From contig CM053794.1 in NCBI GenBank assembly GCA_028671895.1, positions 44,346,501 to 44,410,500 on the forward strand: a stretch of DNA of 64,000 nt, in the 5' to 3' direction. The DNA comes from Oenanthe sinensis. Lineage: Eukaryota > Streptophyta > Magnoliopsida > Apiales > Apiaceae. Position 1 is the stretch's first letter. Each line of letters opens with the position of its first letter. Position numbers and translations under genes: made by a program. Below, in pieces: positions 11,913 through 25,700 of the stretch. The notes beneath the pieces were generated by a model that did not search any database, was not told where the DNA came from, and worked only from the letters and a program-made list of their open reading frames with translations.

Positions 11913-13882
11913 TTAACATGAGAAAGGCAATGCAGATTTCTTTCTTCTTCTAGCTCTTTCCAACTTTCTTCTACTTGTACTCCCGCCGTTACTCATTAAA
12001 GGTTCTTCTAAGATAGTGGACAGACCTGCAAAATAGTTGAAAAAATTATTTACACAAGTTATGCTAGCACGATCAACTGAATATGCCATTAGTACTATAA
12101 ATATGCTGTGTTGGAGAATGTATAATGAAACTTACTTGACATTAAAGCCTTGTTTTCAGTCAACTTTCCATTCACTCCATCATCATGAATACAATCTATG
12201 TTATCATTTCCAGATTCATGAGTTCTGGGAACATACTTGTTCATCAGCTTTGCCCGTGAAGCTGCAAAAAGGCAAGTGGCATCCATCTGCTTGCTGATCA
12301 TACGCATTGCATAATATGGAATCTTCACATCCTTTGTTGGTTTAGTATAGCAGGTATTTACAAACATGAGGCAGTCCATTAAGCTCTCCAGGGCCATGCC
12401 TTTTATATCATAAGCTTGTGATCTTCTCCATAGGCTTTTCGGATGGGAGTTTGGAGGATTCGATAGGCAAAGAGCTCGTGTTGTGTCACTAATGGCAGAA
12501 TCACAGTTACTAAGCAATAAATGACACTGAGCTCTGTTACTGTAAAGAACAATTCTTTCATTTCTAAATTTTAATGGGCATATCTTTAAAGCCTCTGTAT
12601 ACTTCATAGCTGCTGCTTCGATTTTTCCCAATACAAAACTATGATTGCCTTGTTGTTTTATAAAGCTTACCATAATCTTTGTTTCTTCAGTTTTCTCACT
12701 CGACATGAATTTTTCCTTCATCCTTTTGTCAACCTTTAGAACATATACTTCTTGTAAGGCTTTCTGCACTCGGTCAATCTTGATCTTAGACTTGTCTTCC
12801 TTGAAATCGCAAAGAAGTGTTCTTGTGATTGTCTCCCCTACATTTGATCTTCCTTTGATAGTTCCTAGTTCAACCAGATCAATCAGAAAAAAGATGGCAA
12901 TTTCAATAACCATGTGCCTTGTTTCTGGATCTTTGAGAAGTGAAAGTAAACAATCAACTCCCATGTATTGCCAATCATCTGAAGATCTTGCGAGATTACA
13001 GAGATTCTTAATGACCTTCTTAGACTCTGCGACTCGTTTTCTTCCAGTTTTTGTGTAACATAAAACTCTAATAAGTCCTACCCCTGCCGGTGATGTGTAA
13101 TTTACCAAGCCACCCCACATTTCACACAAGTTTTCCAGGAAATCTTGCTTACAAATGATATCTATACACCTCCCTTTGATAGCAAAGCAGTTTAAGAGAT
13201 GTATAGACCAGCACTGGATTTGGCTAGCCCATTCCTCAGCCTTTCTATTCTGCAGCTCTACTCCTCCAATGCCTCTTGTTAGTAAGTCACTGTGATAGCT
13301 TAATCTCATATTCTTGTCCTTTACTCCGACAAACATATCAAACACTAAACCAAGGCACGTGGAAGCTAAACTGATGGCCATCTTTGTTATCTCTTCTTCA
13401 TGTTCCGCGACAGCTTCAAAGGTTTTATCATAGCTTGCAAGGTGTCCAAGGGCTCTAACTGCAACCCTTTGTTCAACCCATGTCATTTTTCCACTCATAA
13501 GCTCTATCAATGGGGTGATCACCCCTGATTGAACAGCTTTCTCAGCAAACTCAGCCTTGTTCATGGTATAAGAACCAATGATATGAGCTGCATAGTATGG
13601 TATGTATGTATTTTGACCAGCAAGAAGCCAAGCTCTATCATTGACGCCTCTGGATATTAAACTGGCCATGCACTTTAATATACCAAGAGATGGAAAGTCT
13701 GGATCATCAGGATGAGTCATGGCAATGTTCCACAGAGCACTCAGCACAAGAACATTTTCTACATTATCAGTCAGATGCATTTCTTTGAAGCATCTCTCAA
13801 TACCTACTCTCCTGATGAATGCTTTTGGTTCCTTTAGGATGCAAAAGAAACAACGAGGATTAGCGCAAGGTTGCTCAATCAT
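11913..13882 (-). CDS. ARM-repeat / TPR-like protein (plant family, At5g10200-like)
   Basis: Two exons, 13882-12136 and 12025-11913, separated by a 110-bp GT-AG intron (donor GTAAGT), giving 619 residues with no break. The N-terminus has CANPRCFFC (Cys6, 11, 14), then the plant-specific block VLVLSALWNIAM, YIPYYAAHIIGSYTMNK and WVEQRVAVRALGHLASY, which forms armadillo-like helical repeats. A TPR unit follows at about 395-520 (KQQGNHSFVLGKIEAAAMKY, then YSNRAQCHLLLSNCDSAI). The C-terminal exon adds a short basic tail (SRRKLERARRRKK) that may act in nuclear targeting. The order matches the Arabidopsis ARM/TPR-like proteins of unknown function; TPR and ARM folds bind proteins, but no partner can be read from sequence. 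The first ATG gives the expected conserved Cys-containing start. Confidence 0.9.
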
Positions 13883-16353
13883 GGTGGAGGTAGAAATGCT
13901 TTCTTTTCTAGTCTGAGAACCTATGGATGAATTAATGAAGTGGCTAAATTCAGGATTTAGTAAAAATATGGGATGAGGGTTCTAGACTTCTAGTCACCTT
14001 TGAAGATATATGTAGGCAAAAACTATGAGAGGCTAAATGTAGGCCAAAAGTATGAGAGGCAAGTGGAATGATGACTCGACCCTAATGACATAATTCAAAG
14101 TATAGTATTCTTTTATGAGTGCAATTTTCTCTAAATATTTTCTAGATTTCGATTTTAACATTTTGTTACAAAAGCCTAATTTGTCTTACATATCGAATAA
14201 TTGCATAACAAAGATACACAGATCTTCTTCAAATACAGCACTACAAGAACCAGTAAGCAGTAAGAGAAGTACTTCCTTATCCTTTAGAAGAGCAAAGCTT
14301 CCTTTTTGAAAAAATAAAAATCGCGTTTCTCCTTTGCAGCTTCACTTTCTTTTTAACTGCATGTTTGCGGATGTAAGACTAGATACTTTCCACTTCACTA
14401 ATTATGCGTATGTGGGTGCGCATGTTTAAGAACGTCTAGGTAATCTTTTACTAAATATGCATGAGCATATGTATACAGACCACGTTATGCAAGTAGTTTA
14501 TGCCAGGCTAGCTCAAGTATGATTAAACAACCTTAACTCTGTCACAAATACTAGGGTTAAGAATGTCCATTTGCAGGATTTAGTATGTCCATTTGCAGAG
14601 AGCTGCAAAAAGGGGTGAGGACCACAACTTAAAAATGGGAAATTGTCCCTTCAATCTACAAGTGAGATAGTGGTCCCTTGTGACTTTTAAGCATTGAATC
14701 ATCAAAATATTAATCTCCATTCTCCAGTACCGCTAAAGCTAAAGAAAAGAAACAAAAACAGTTTAAAAACAGAATTTAGTACTTATGGGGAAGGTGCTCA
14801 AGAATATGCGGCTGCCATCTATAGACCTAAAAGAATCATAAAAAGTAGATTTTATAGTTAATAAACTTCACTAGCGAATGGTTGTTCCCCTTGCTAAATC
14901 ATTCTGCTCGTGTCTAAAACCAATATAATTCCCTGTTATATTTCTAATGATGATTCAGTGTGGTGTAGTTTCCGCGTGAACAAGTGAATTTTGTTTCTTA
15001 CTTCTGACACACTGAGCATGGAACTATGTGAATTTCTAGGCTCAATGATGAGAAGAAGCCTACTTCATGATCTACTCAGAGTATCCTACGAGAACATGAA
15101 AGAATCTCAGTCTTAATGTTTGAAGCCATTCCTTTTCTTCCATTTGACACATTCTCTACCAATATTTCATGCTTAAAATCAGGGTTGAATCACATGCTTG
15201 AGATACTTGAATGTAGAAATTTGTTATCAGATGCTGTCACGTATGAAAAATGTCATTGCAGTACGCAGGCAGTATTAGTGAGAACTATAATATTTAGATG
15301 GTGTGATGGTCGTGCTTGTACGATGATCGAGTCTACTTCCTATATGCTAATTTAAATGTTCGAATTCATGTTAATAAAATATAAAGGTAAGTCTGCATAT
15401 ATATTATATAGGAACTAGTGTGCGGTATATAGTTTGATTATGTGGTTGTTCTTGACATTATTGTATTTTGATTAGTAAAGGTTCTGCTACATTTACATGC
15501 ATAGAGAAGAATATTATTGTTACATCTTAATGATTTTCTGTAAATGTATAAGAAGAAAGATGAAGAACAAATATTACTAAAGTTGTGACAAATAGAAACA
15601 GGTTCCTAGAGATCTACTACGATCATGGATCCCAGAACAGAAAATAAAAGAAAGGCAAAAGCTGGTACATTTCATAGGAACTTGTATGGCTTGTTATTAC
15701 TGTAACTACTGACTGCAATTTAATGTAAAGAATTTATATTTAATTGAATTGAATTGAATCAAGTTCAATGGAGATTGAATAATTATTGTAAGGAGTAATT
15801 AAACTTTATATGATGTAATGCAAATGCAAATGCAAATTAAAATTATTAAAGTTTGAAGAATCTATTAATTTATTGGTTTAAACAAATATGACTGCTTTGA
15901 CTTTTGAGAGATAAATAAAGGGAACCGATTCTTTAGTGAAGTTTTCCAACAAGTAACATAATCTGGAAACTTATATATAACTTACAATTACAATTTTCAT
16001 AAAGCCAGCTACATTAACATTGATTAACAGCTGAAAGGTGTTGCTGAAATAAACGCGCCCCCAGTTTAGGAGTATCTAGCAAGTTCATGCATGGGATCAT
16101 ATTGTGTACCTTGCATTGTTCCAAGGATAAACAATGGAACTCCCAGGTAAGTATTACAAGAATCACTAGACTCCCCAAAACATGCTGAATAAAGATACAG
16201 ATTTTAAGAGACTAGCAAACGATTCCAAAAACCCTCTATCAACCATAATTCTGAGTTAATATCAGTTCTGCCCAAGTTCGTCAGTCACATTGTGGTAAGA
16301 ATCTAGACCTAGCTTATATTTTTTTTTTTTTAAGTTGACAGCCGAACAACAAA
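13883..16353. other. Intergenic, no supported gene
   Basis: This contains the promoter and 5' UTR of the ARM/TPR gene (13883-14100), with a short imperfect duplication of GTAGGC.AAAACTATGAGAGGC-type sequence at about 14010-14065. Small tandem runs lie at 15738-15757 (AATTG units) and 15815-15835 (ATGCAA units). Short frames such as 15116-15355 show no family features. The end (16050-16350) is probably the 3' UTR of the DUF620 gene. Confidence 0.5.
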
Positions 16354-18845
16354 TCATTTTCTGGCATATCTATTACTGGCTGCAACTTTTGCTCGATAAG
16401 CTGCATTGGCGACTGTAGGCTTTGCTCTTCCCTTCGGAAGAACCTCACATGCTTCACTGCTAGAACTATATCTTATTTCAGCAGGAGGTATAAAACAGTC
16501 TAATGACAAGCCGGGGACATTGAATGCAACCTCTTCAATTGTCCATGCTTCTTCCATCCTCGTCTTGGTGTGACTCATTGCTACTTCTCCAAATCTGAAT
16601 AGGGTAACCACTGATCGCCCCGAGTGAGCAATCATGATCCCTTCAACAGGCCTATAGTTATCAAGAAATGAATTCATTGTGGTTTCCCAGTAAACAGCAT
16701 CACCTCCATTTGTTTGTACACGAGTCAAGTGAGAGTCTTCCAAGTGCATGAGGAGACCTGTTTTCTGGCTGAAATAACCAAACAAGACATGCCTTATGAT
16801 CTCTGCTGGGCCTTCGCTCCTGGCTTTCAGCGTCTGTGGATCAGCCCTTAGCTTGAGAATAAAACAATCTTCTCCATTGATCTTTTTCTCTCCAATACAT
16901 CTTGCATCGGTGAACATGCTTGCAGTTGTTTGGGGGTCAAGACCCTACAAGTAGAATGCAAGTGAGATAATCCAATCGCATAGTGGAAGGAAAAGCAGAT
17001 AATTAGAAAGCCGTTACATATATGTGGGCGGGGGCAACTTTACCTGAAGAGCACGACGCAACGGTCTAACAGGACCTTTTGCAGCATGTGAACCAAGCCA
17101 CGGTGTGTGTCTCCAGACTAGTTTCCCATTGCAACCAGCATGAATCTTGGTACCACCAAGCACAAGCTCGACGTACCACATGTCAGGATTCATCTGCCAC
17201 AGAACAAAGCCACCAGATTCTGCTGCTCTAGCAGAATTTCTGCTCTTTACAACCTTTCCAGCTGTCTCGCTTTCAAACGCTAACATTTGCACCTTTCCCG
17301 TTGCATATGCATTGTGAATACAGTTTTGAAACTTCTGCCCTCCAGATGCTGCTATGTACTGTTGCAGTATGTACTGAGCAGATGAAGTTTCCTGCACAAT
17401 GTTACATCAAATTAACATACAAGTTCATATTTATCAACTACTCTTCAAACTATAACTTTAACCTCTTAAGGCAGTACCGATAACCCCAGAAGGGAAGGAA
17501 AAAATCAACACCCCGCACATAAACACACACCATTTCCCTCCTATATACTAAAGACGGATTGGTTTGAATCGCATTCCTATTCTAATCATGAAAAAATTGA
17601 GAAGTTATGGATGGATCGCTCATGCAGAAAGCACAAAGTTGAAGTCATATAAGACTACAAATTGAAGGGAAATGCATTAAGTTCTAGGAAGGTAATGCAA
17701 AAGTAAAGCTACAATTCCAAACACAAGTATATCCCATATTAATACCCATTACTATGTCAATAACACCACTTAATTTACAAAGATAAAACCAAAACAATTG
17801 TTTCCAAAAAAACAAAATCTTCAATTTAAAATTTATTCTTTCAATCTTACATATCCATCATTCAAACTTCAGGAATTTCCACAACGACACGAAATTAACA
17901 TGTTCTCAAACATAACCTCGGAGATATTGTCACCCTCAATACCAACCTAGACATAAGTTACAAGTGAAAGGAACAACGTTCTTATAAAAATTCAATCATT
18001 TGACTGGTATATGTAAAATCAAATATTATGGCTATGTTTGGCAATTAGCGGTTAGCGGTTAGCGGATTGAATTAGTTGTTTTGACTAGCGGATTGAATTA
18101 GTTGTTTTGTATGAAATTATTTGGTAATTAGCTGTTAAATTAGCTGTTTGTGACACATTACAAAACTCTAATGCAAAAAACTCCTAAAAATAATTTTTAA
18201 AAATTAGCTCTTTCACCTCAATAAGCTATTTAAATCCGTTAACTATCAAACACTCATGTTAGAGGATTTATATGGTCAAACCTATATTTTGCCTCAAACC
18301 TCTAATTTTACCCCAAACATGTAACTTCCAAACAGGTCCTATGAATGACCCACTAAAAAAGCTCATGCACATAAAAAATAAAATAAAAACACATATAATA
18401 TCATTTAATAAAATTAAAATATAGGAATAAAAGAGAGGCGAAGGGTTGATACAATGGGAGTGTCTTTAGTGCTAAGATGAGGAAAAGGCTCATTGCTGCT
18501 AACATGCACCGGAGCTAACGGCGCACCCAAGACACCAAAAAGCATCCTCAGATCCGAGGGTGCACGAGACAATGGGGCCCTCATCCACTGACCCCACTTA
18601 GAATCACGACCGTCCATTGCTTTCTCAGTATATGGGCCTTCCCTTAATGGGCCTAGAGTCTCCACCGGCCTTGATTTACGAGATCTCTCACCCAAGAACT
18701 CCGGCAACGCCACTTGCTGAACATGGGTCCGGGTACCCGAACCCGCCCCGTCTGGAACATTTTTCTTGGGGCGAGACCTCGCCGGAGAAAGCCCTCTCAC
18801 TACCTTTTGCTTCAACGTTGAAAGAAACCCTTGTTTCCTCTCCAT
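16354..18845 (-). CDS. DUF620 family protein
   Basis: Three exons, 18845-18453, 17391-17044 and 16944-16354, all joined in phase 0, giving 443 residues. The N-terminus MERKQGFLSTLKQKVVRGLSPARSR is the usual start of this plant family. Next come WGQWMRAPLSRAPSDLRMLFGVLGAPLAPVHV and HLSTKDTPI, which joins across the intron to ETSSAQYILQQYIAASGG, the family hallmark. The core continues with FVLWQMNPDMWYVELVLGG and, in exon 3, GLDPQTTASMFTDARCIGEKKINGEDCFILKL. The family is found in land plants and its biochemical role is not established; some members are described as plasma-membrane or stress-linked, but nothing in this sequence shows that. No membrane segment or signal peptide is visible. Intron 1 (about 1.06 kb) carries a MITE. 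Confidence 0.92.
18030..18339. mobile_element. MITE in DUF620 intron 1
   Basis: The left end GGCTATGTTTGGCAATTAGC and right end CCAAACAGGTCC form an imperfect inverted repeat (reading GGACCTGTTTGG from the right). The interior has AGCGGTTAGCGGATTGAATTAG-type short repeats and no coding potential. The size and ends match the common plant GTTTGG-ended non-autonomous DNA transposons. Assignment to a superfamily is not secure. Confidence 0.6.
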
Positions 18846-19091
18846 TGTATATAATATAAATGAGCTCAATGTGTAACAAGTTGAACGCTAACAATCTAGC
18901 TACTTAAAACTTAATACTAGTATTCATTTTAAGTGAGAGTAAGAAATGTACTCATACACTGACAGAGACTGAGAGAGATGATAATGTGATATATAGGACA
19001 TGAAATGCAGAGGGAGAGCCGTATGTACGTATGTGTGTACTGTATGTATATTTTTTGGAAGGACTTGCAGTCAACTAGACTAGCTCCACTT
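18846..19091 (-). promoter_or_regulatory. DUF620 promoter and 5' leader region
   Basis: The sequence directly upstream of the DUF620 start codon contains TATAAATGAG-like and TATATAGG (about 18990) AT-rich motifs, either of which could be a core promoter on the minus strand. No further regulatory site is asserted. Confidence 0.3.
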
Positions 19092-20167
19092 AGGAGTGTA
19101 GACGGGACCAAACCGATTTCACTCGATCTAAACCGAATTTTTTAACCGGAACATATTTGAATTGAAAAATCATAAATTCAATTTAAATGGGTTACGATTT
19201 AAATGGATTAGATACGGATTTTAAATTTTTTTAATCAATTCAATCCAATCCGATTATAAAATATATACTCTCTTTTATTTTATTTATAGATCGTTTGCCT
19301 TTTCACACGTAATTTTATGTATTTTGATCGTATAGTTAAAATTAATATTTTTTTAATTTTTCTTTTTGTAAATTAAAATTTAAATATTATATTTTTATTT
19401 AGAAAATAAAAATTTTAAAAATATCAATACTATGTATATGGTCAAAACACATAAAATTACGTGTAAAAAGTACAATTAACTGTATAAAGGACCGGAGAGA
19501 ATATATACTAATTTATACACACGTTATAGGCTCATTACATACACCCATTTTACCATTAACAGTCACGTACTTTTAGCTTATTAGGTATTAAATCATAAAC
19601 TCATAACCTTATAACCTCGAATCTCTCCAGCGCGTCTTTCATAATTTGTTATTGAAAAAAGATTTATATACACGCAGATAAATATGATGCTCAGAAAATT
19701 TAGTTCTTTTTTGCGTATGCATATATGGGGCAACTACTACTACATTAAACATAAAACCATCATTTTTCAGATAAATCCTTTTTTACTTCTTAACTGTCCT
19801 TGTTATTTGTAAGTCAAACAATAATGCATCAATTCAATCTCTAACATGTACATGATTGACATAATGTTTGTCTCTTAACAAACTCGTGAAAGCAAAACAA
19901 CACCAAATCAAATGTTGGCAATGAATTGTATTCAATTTATTTTTAACTTTCATTTTTAGTTTATTTACCGTTTGATAAAAGAAATATTTTATTTATTTAT
20001 TAACCCGACCACCCCGATCCAAACCAATCCAAACCGATTGAATTGGATTGATTTGGATTATAAATTTGATTTTAATGAATTTGATTGAAATTTTTTTAAA
20101 TCGATTTAATTGAGTTGAGTCATAAAATCCTCGTAATCCGTCCAACCCGAACCGTGTACACCCCTAT
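19092..20167. mobile_element. Non-autonomous inverted-repeat element, about 1.08 kb
   Basis: The left end TAGGAGTGTAGACGGGACC and the right end, read on the other strand as TAGGGGTGTACACGGTTCGG, are inverted copies. The inverted zone continues for over 100 bp as degenerate AACCGA/TTGAATTGGATT words on both sides, and the core is AT-rich and non-coding. The TA at each end may be part of a target duplication, which would fit a Tc1/mariner-like element, but the class is uncertain. Confidence 0.6.
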
Positions 20168-22729
20168 CCTCGGTCTTCATGTGCCCTAATGTTTTGAGAT
20201 GCTTCTTCTTTTCTGGATGTTCAATTTTTATAGATTTTAAATTAGTATTTTTTTTAAGTTTACAACTATAAATAAAAGGTAACTTATGTTTATATTTTAT
20301 CGTTATATTATTATGAGGAAAAAATCCCTAAGATTATTAACCTTAGAAAAATTATCTCATGTTAGAATATTTTTTAGTGTAAAAAGGTTGTACCATTTTT
20401 ATAAATATATAAAATTTTCTGTAATAATAATAAAGCCCTGGTGTATTTATATGGGAAATTCTTATAATCATAATTAATTATCTAAGGTCATCCTTAGGAG
20501 TATGATACTCTATTATTATTAATATAGATACTTTAATAAATAGCTTTCAAAAGAGATTCGTTGTTTTTTAAATGTATATGATTAAATAAATAGTGGTTCT
20601 TGTTGAATTCCTGATGACTTTTAATCGATATATTGGTAGAAATTTTATATTTTCAGATCTGAATCTCTCTCTCTCTCTCTCTATATATATTCTTCTTTTT
20701 GAATAGAATTTCTTGTTGTTATTCAACTCTCCTTTCTCGAAGAATTATAACGAAATTTTAGCTTGAGATCGTGTACTTTGTTTGATTTTGTGCTTAATTG
20801 AGGCCTGAGTTTTGTGAAATCGGATTATATCTATAAATTTCTTGTTGTTCTTGAGCCTTAGTATTATTGTTGGAACTGTAGATATATTTGTCATGGTTTT
20901 GTCTTTGTTATAATTAAAGTCCTTGATGTGTGTTGTTCTTCTCATTATTATAAATTTTCGACTGACATTTTCTGTTATATTTCTAATAAATATTATGTTT
21001 TAATAAGGTTAATTTTTATTTTATTTTTAAGTTTATTAGCTAAATTTTAGTTATGTTTTATTATACATTACTGTTTTAATAGTTTTAAATGATTTTAATG
21101 AGTATAAGTTACATATATTCATATTTATTACTCATTAAATGGTCATTATTACCTTTTATTTAATTGAGTTATTTTACCTTAATTTGAAAGTTTTTGAATT
21201 TTGGATAGATATATTTATTCTATTATGTATCTAATCAAAATGAATTTCCTTTTGGTTAGATTTTTCCTTTTAAATTTGATTTTGTATTATTATTTCATAT
21301 GATATTATTGTAAAATATATATAATAGTATTTTTCCTTGTTTTGATGCGGAATTAATTATTATTATTTTGAATTTTGATGCGGTATTAATTATTATTTTT
21401 GTATTTTCATTACAGGTGTTCTATGTTCAGGCGCTAAAATTTTATTGTCTAAATGTCCAAAGATATCTTGCATGTCTTTTGATTAGATGATAAAAGACTC
21501 CGTTTTTACATGATCGTATTTCGCTACAAACCATCCACGTGAAAGTTGTTTTGACAAAAAAAGCTTAAATTTAATAAATTATTTATCAACAAACTCGAAC
21601 TTGAAGATAAGATTGGCCTAGACATAAGAAGCTCAAAATGAACTTCATATTAGTTTAAGTTGATATATCGATTCTCAAACTCGACCGTAATTTATAATAT
21701 ATATTGTTAGATGGTGTTTCTACAAATCTGCATATTTTAACGATTTGAGCGAGTGATGTCTGAATGAAAAAAACTTTTTTATAATTTATTTTATTATGTA
21801 TTTATTCAATTTTAGTTGTTATTATAAATGATCATACGAATTTTTGTTAATAAATTAATTATTTATAAAAAAATGTAGCAAGGTTGAGAAAGTAAATGGC
21901 AGCTTTAGTGCTACTCGAGTTTCACGTTGTGTTCGTTGAGTCCCGGGAATTTAGTATTTACAGGTTATACATGCTTACAGCAAAACTTGCAAGTAACACA
22001 CACGAGTATCCATGCCCATGCATATCACTTTCACAGTCAAAGGCTCAGACCCAAGTCATTAACTTGCACATCTCTTCATATTGACAGTACTCAAGGCCGC
22101 GTTTGAGAACATAGAAAAAGCAGGTAAAATGTAGAATGAAAAACATTGGGATGCTAATAAAAATATCTACCAAATGGGATACGTACGAGTACTGATGATG
22201 CGGCAGTATGTCCATCCATCCACCATCTGATAAATATTTTGATAACTCTAATATCACAACCAAAAAATAAAACCAAGACCGATTTAGAATGGTTTAAAGT
22301 AGGGCTAAATAGTAGTGAGAATATTGGAGGCAAAAGATCGTAAAAGTATTTATACAAAATTATCCGTAAGAATTAACGAGTGAACATGTTAACCTCACCA
22401 CAGCTGAAATACAATGGCCTTTCCAATCTAATCTCCATCCTTAATCCCTGTAAGAAGTTTGTATACAAAAACAACACTGGATTGCACTTGGCAGACCGTC
22501 ACTTGCTTCAGCTATGCAGAATATTTTAAGCACACTTTGTGACAATCTACACTCCTACAGACACCTAAACTTATGACAATACACCAATGAACTGTTTAGG
22601 GTTTACAAATTCCCAAAATTATCTTCAAAGGAGTTCTGATAACAAGATACAAAAGCACAACAACAGCTGATGAGAGATTAGTAACGCCAACATTTTTCCA
22701 GAGATTAAAAGTTCCTCCTAATATATTAA
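20168..22729. other. Intergenic, no supported gene
   Basis: AT-rich spacer. A pyrimidine-rich segment with a (CT)n/(TA)n run at 20664-20690 and the sequence after it to about 20900 looks leader-like, but no coding frame follows. Short frames at 21896-22084 and 22045-22357 carry no recognisable motif. The stretch 22400-22729 is probably the 3' UTR of the Pumilio gene. Confidence 0.45.
20664..20690. repeat. (CT)n-(TA)n compound microsatellite
   Basis: About nine CT units run directly into four or five TA units. Such tracts are common in plant 5' leaders, but no gene start follows here. Confidence 0.85.
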
Positions 22730-25700
22730 CTAAGCCGATTTTCGTTTCTCGAGCCAGGCAAGTATCTTCCTCCCATAAAGATTGCTCTTCATTACAGGTG
22801 CATTTGCTCGAACTAGTTGGAGCAGAACGTTACGTGCATTTCCCTGCCCTTGCCGAAGACATACAGATCTCCATTAGAATAATAAAAAGCCAGTCACCAG
22901 CACTATACTTGTAACCATCCACTGATACTACATAGTCTGTTCATTCACAAAAGTGGGATGGAAAGTTGGGCTGGAAGACCAGAGGTCGTGGCGGAATTAC
23001 AGATACAAAACAAATATCTATGAACTAGCCAACAACTAAGCGTTTGTAGTCCAACGGTTAGGATAATTGCCTTCCAAGCAATAGACCCGGGTTTGACTCC
23101 CGGCAAACACATATATAAATTTTTGTTACGTATATTGCCGGTGCCAGCTTGTGTCTAGATTTCATTCCAAATCACCTATTACTTTTTGAACATGGGGGGC
23201 AAACTAATATGAGTAATTACATGGCGTTATAATGAAATCCACATTTTATTCTAATAATTTTAGAAATATATTTCATAGTCTTCAGGAAGAGGGCTGCGAG
23301 GGTTGCTGATCTCTTAACCAATATCTAAATCATTATGGTAACAATTAAAGCCCGCCTAACATGGTAATAAATTATTTTAAAGGCCTTAGGTTTTAAATTT
23401 GGAGCTAGCAAGCCATCACTAGTCCATGGTTGTTAAGTCGACAAGTCGAGACTTGGTGCCCGAGTACCTTGGAATTGATTAGTCGACAAGTCGACCGACT
23501 AGTCGTAAAAGTCGACAAGTAGTCGATATACATACATTTTTAGTAATTATAATATATAATATAGGTTAACACTTAACACAAGTCAATTTCATAGTTCAAA
23601 TGAATATTAATAGATAATAAGTAGTACTCTAAATTAAGTATCTTTAAGGTCTAAGCAAATAAAAACATAATTAAAGAGTGGAATCAACTAAACAAACATA
23701 ATCATGCATCAAAAGTCATCTCTTCATCCATGTCCTCCTCCCTGAGGATTCCTCGGGTGGTAGGGTGGTAGGGTGGTAGTGTACACACACAGGTGGAGTA
23801 GTGGGTGGAGTAGTGTTGGAGGTGGAGCAAGCATTGCAGACTTGTAGTAAAGATAAAACTGAAGACTTGTATTGAAAGTGTGATAATTTGTAAAACTGGG
23901 TTCACTGTGAAATGAGTTCTGTAATTTATAAAAATTGTTTAATTTGATTACAGAATAATGAAATCAATAATTTAAAGATGAATGAAAAAATTGTGAAGTT
24001 GATTACAAATTTGTAAAACAAAATAAAAATATAAATTTTGCAAAATCAGTGAAAAAACGTTTTATGTGCAACATAACAATTTAAAAATAAAAATAAATGA
24101 AAAAATGGGTAGAAAAATGTTTTATGTGCAAAAGAATAATTTAAAAATGAAAAAAATGATTGAAAAAACGTTTTTTGTATATGTAAGTATATAAATAAAA
24201 GAAACAAAATTAATATAAGTTTTTTAAAATAAAATATAAAAAAATGTGTATATATCATATATATACATACACGGTACAACTTGAGTGGTGACGGGGAAGA
24301 AAAACTAAAGAAAGGTAAAAGATCAGAGAAATCAAAATAAAAGATCGGAGAAATTAAGACAAAAGAAGATGAGAATAAGAAGAGAAGGAGAAGAGAGAAG
24401 GGAAGAAAGACTTATCGGAGATGAGCCCATCACCGAAGATGGAAGATGTCGCCGCTTTATCGGCTTCTTCGACCTTGACCTTTCTTTATGTTTGATTCAA
24501 CAAATGGGTAAGTGTTACCTAAAAAATCCTATATTTCTTAATCTGGGTCGGTCTCTAGATCGGGTTTTGGGCCGGGCTCCGGATCCGGTCCGGGTAAAAC
24601 CCATGGACGACAAACTCACCAGTCGAGCCTCGACTAATTCAAAAATAACGACTTATCGACTAGTCGTGGACGTAACAACCATGCACTAGTCATTTCCATT
24701 TGAAAACAAGGAATTATCAGGTCAACTTCTAAAACTTCACTGATATAATAACCTAATTATCAGCCTAAGACCATGTAATATTGATGTTAATATCACTAGT
24801 TAAACCGATTACAACTCGATAAGTGGAACAGATAATAAAGTACACCTTAAACATAGAACTACTGTCATAACATCTAATTATCTATATCGTATACTCTATC
24901 TAGTTAAGTCCTACGCAATTTTTATATAAAATTGTCAAACAAATATCAGTTTTTACCTAAGTAGATGTATTCCCTTTTGAGTGAGTATGTGTTTGTTTTA
25001 CAAAAAGAAACTGCAGTTGGTAAAGTTTAATGTTTAAAAGAGGTCATTGAAGTTATGTGGCCTATTGAAAGGATGAATAAAGTTCTGTTCAATTTAATTT
25101 TTTCTTTCTTTTCCTGCCTCATTTTGTAACTCTTGGCATTATCTACAAGATCTCTAAATCACCTTCCTGGGGTCAAGTGAATGAATGTGGAGCTAACTCA
25201 AAAAAATACTTGCGAACTTGCACAACTTGCACAACGTGACAGTTCTGTTTCAAAAGGCCCGAAAAATATAAGACAGAAACGTGACACCGTATACATATAA
25301 TATTAGAGTATAATCGCATATGAGGAATAAACACGGCTTTCAGCGTTTATATAGGTAGCATAACATCTATTGCATGAACGGAAAGTTTAACTGTAACTGG
25401 GGCAGATAAACTAACCTTTGTAACAAAAAAGAGTACATTTTTTTTTCAACTTATTTTTCAAAAATAAGACAAGTCAAACGAAATTATATAGTGCCCGTTT
25501 GCAGTTTGGGGTTCCTTATTTCTAGAAATGAGCAACTTATTTTCAGGAAAAAAAAGTACATAAATGTGTACTTTTTCTGGAAATAAATACTTATTTTTTA
25601 TTTTGAAAATAAAATCTAACCTTAAAATTTTAAAATAAGTACTCATCTTCGAAAAAAAATCCGTAAACATATACTTTTTTAAAATAAATAATTTATTTAT

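Noticed and set aside
12645..13058. 137-codon plus-strand frame inside the ARM/TPR gene
   Set aside because: It is a shadow of the well-supported minus-strand coding sequence.
18414..18452. Extension of DUF620 exon 1 beyond the TPI residues
   Set aside because: The frame continues by chance into the intron; the donor after ATT (18453) joins in phase to the conserved ETSSAQYILQQY.
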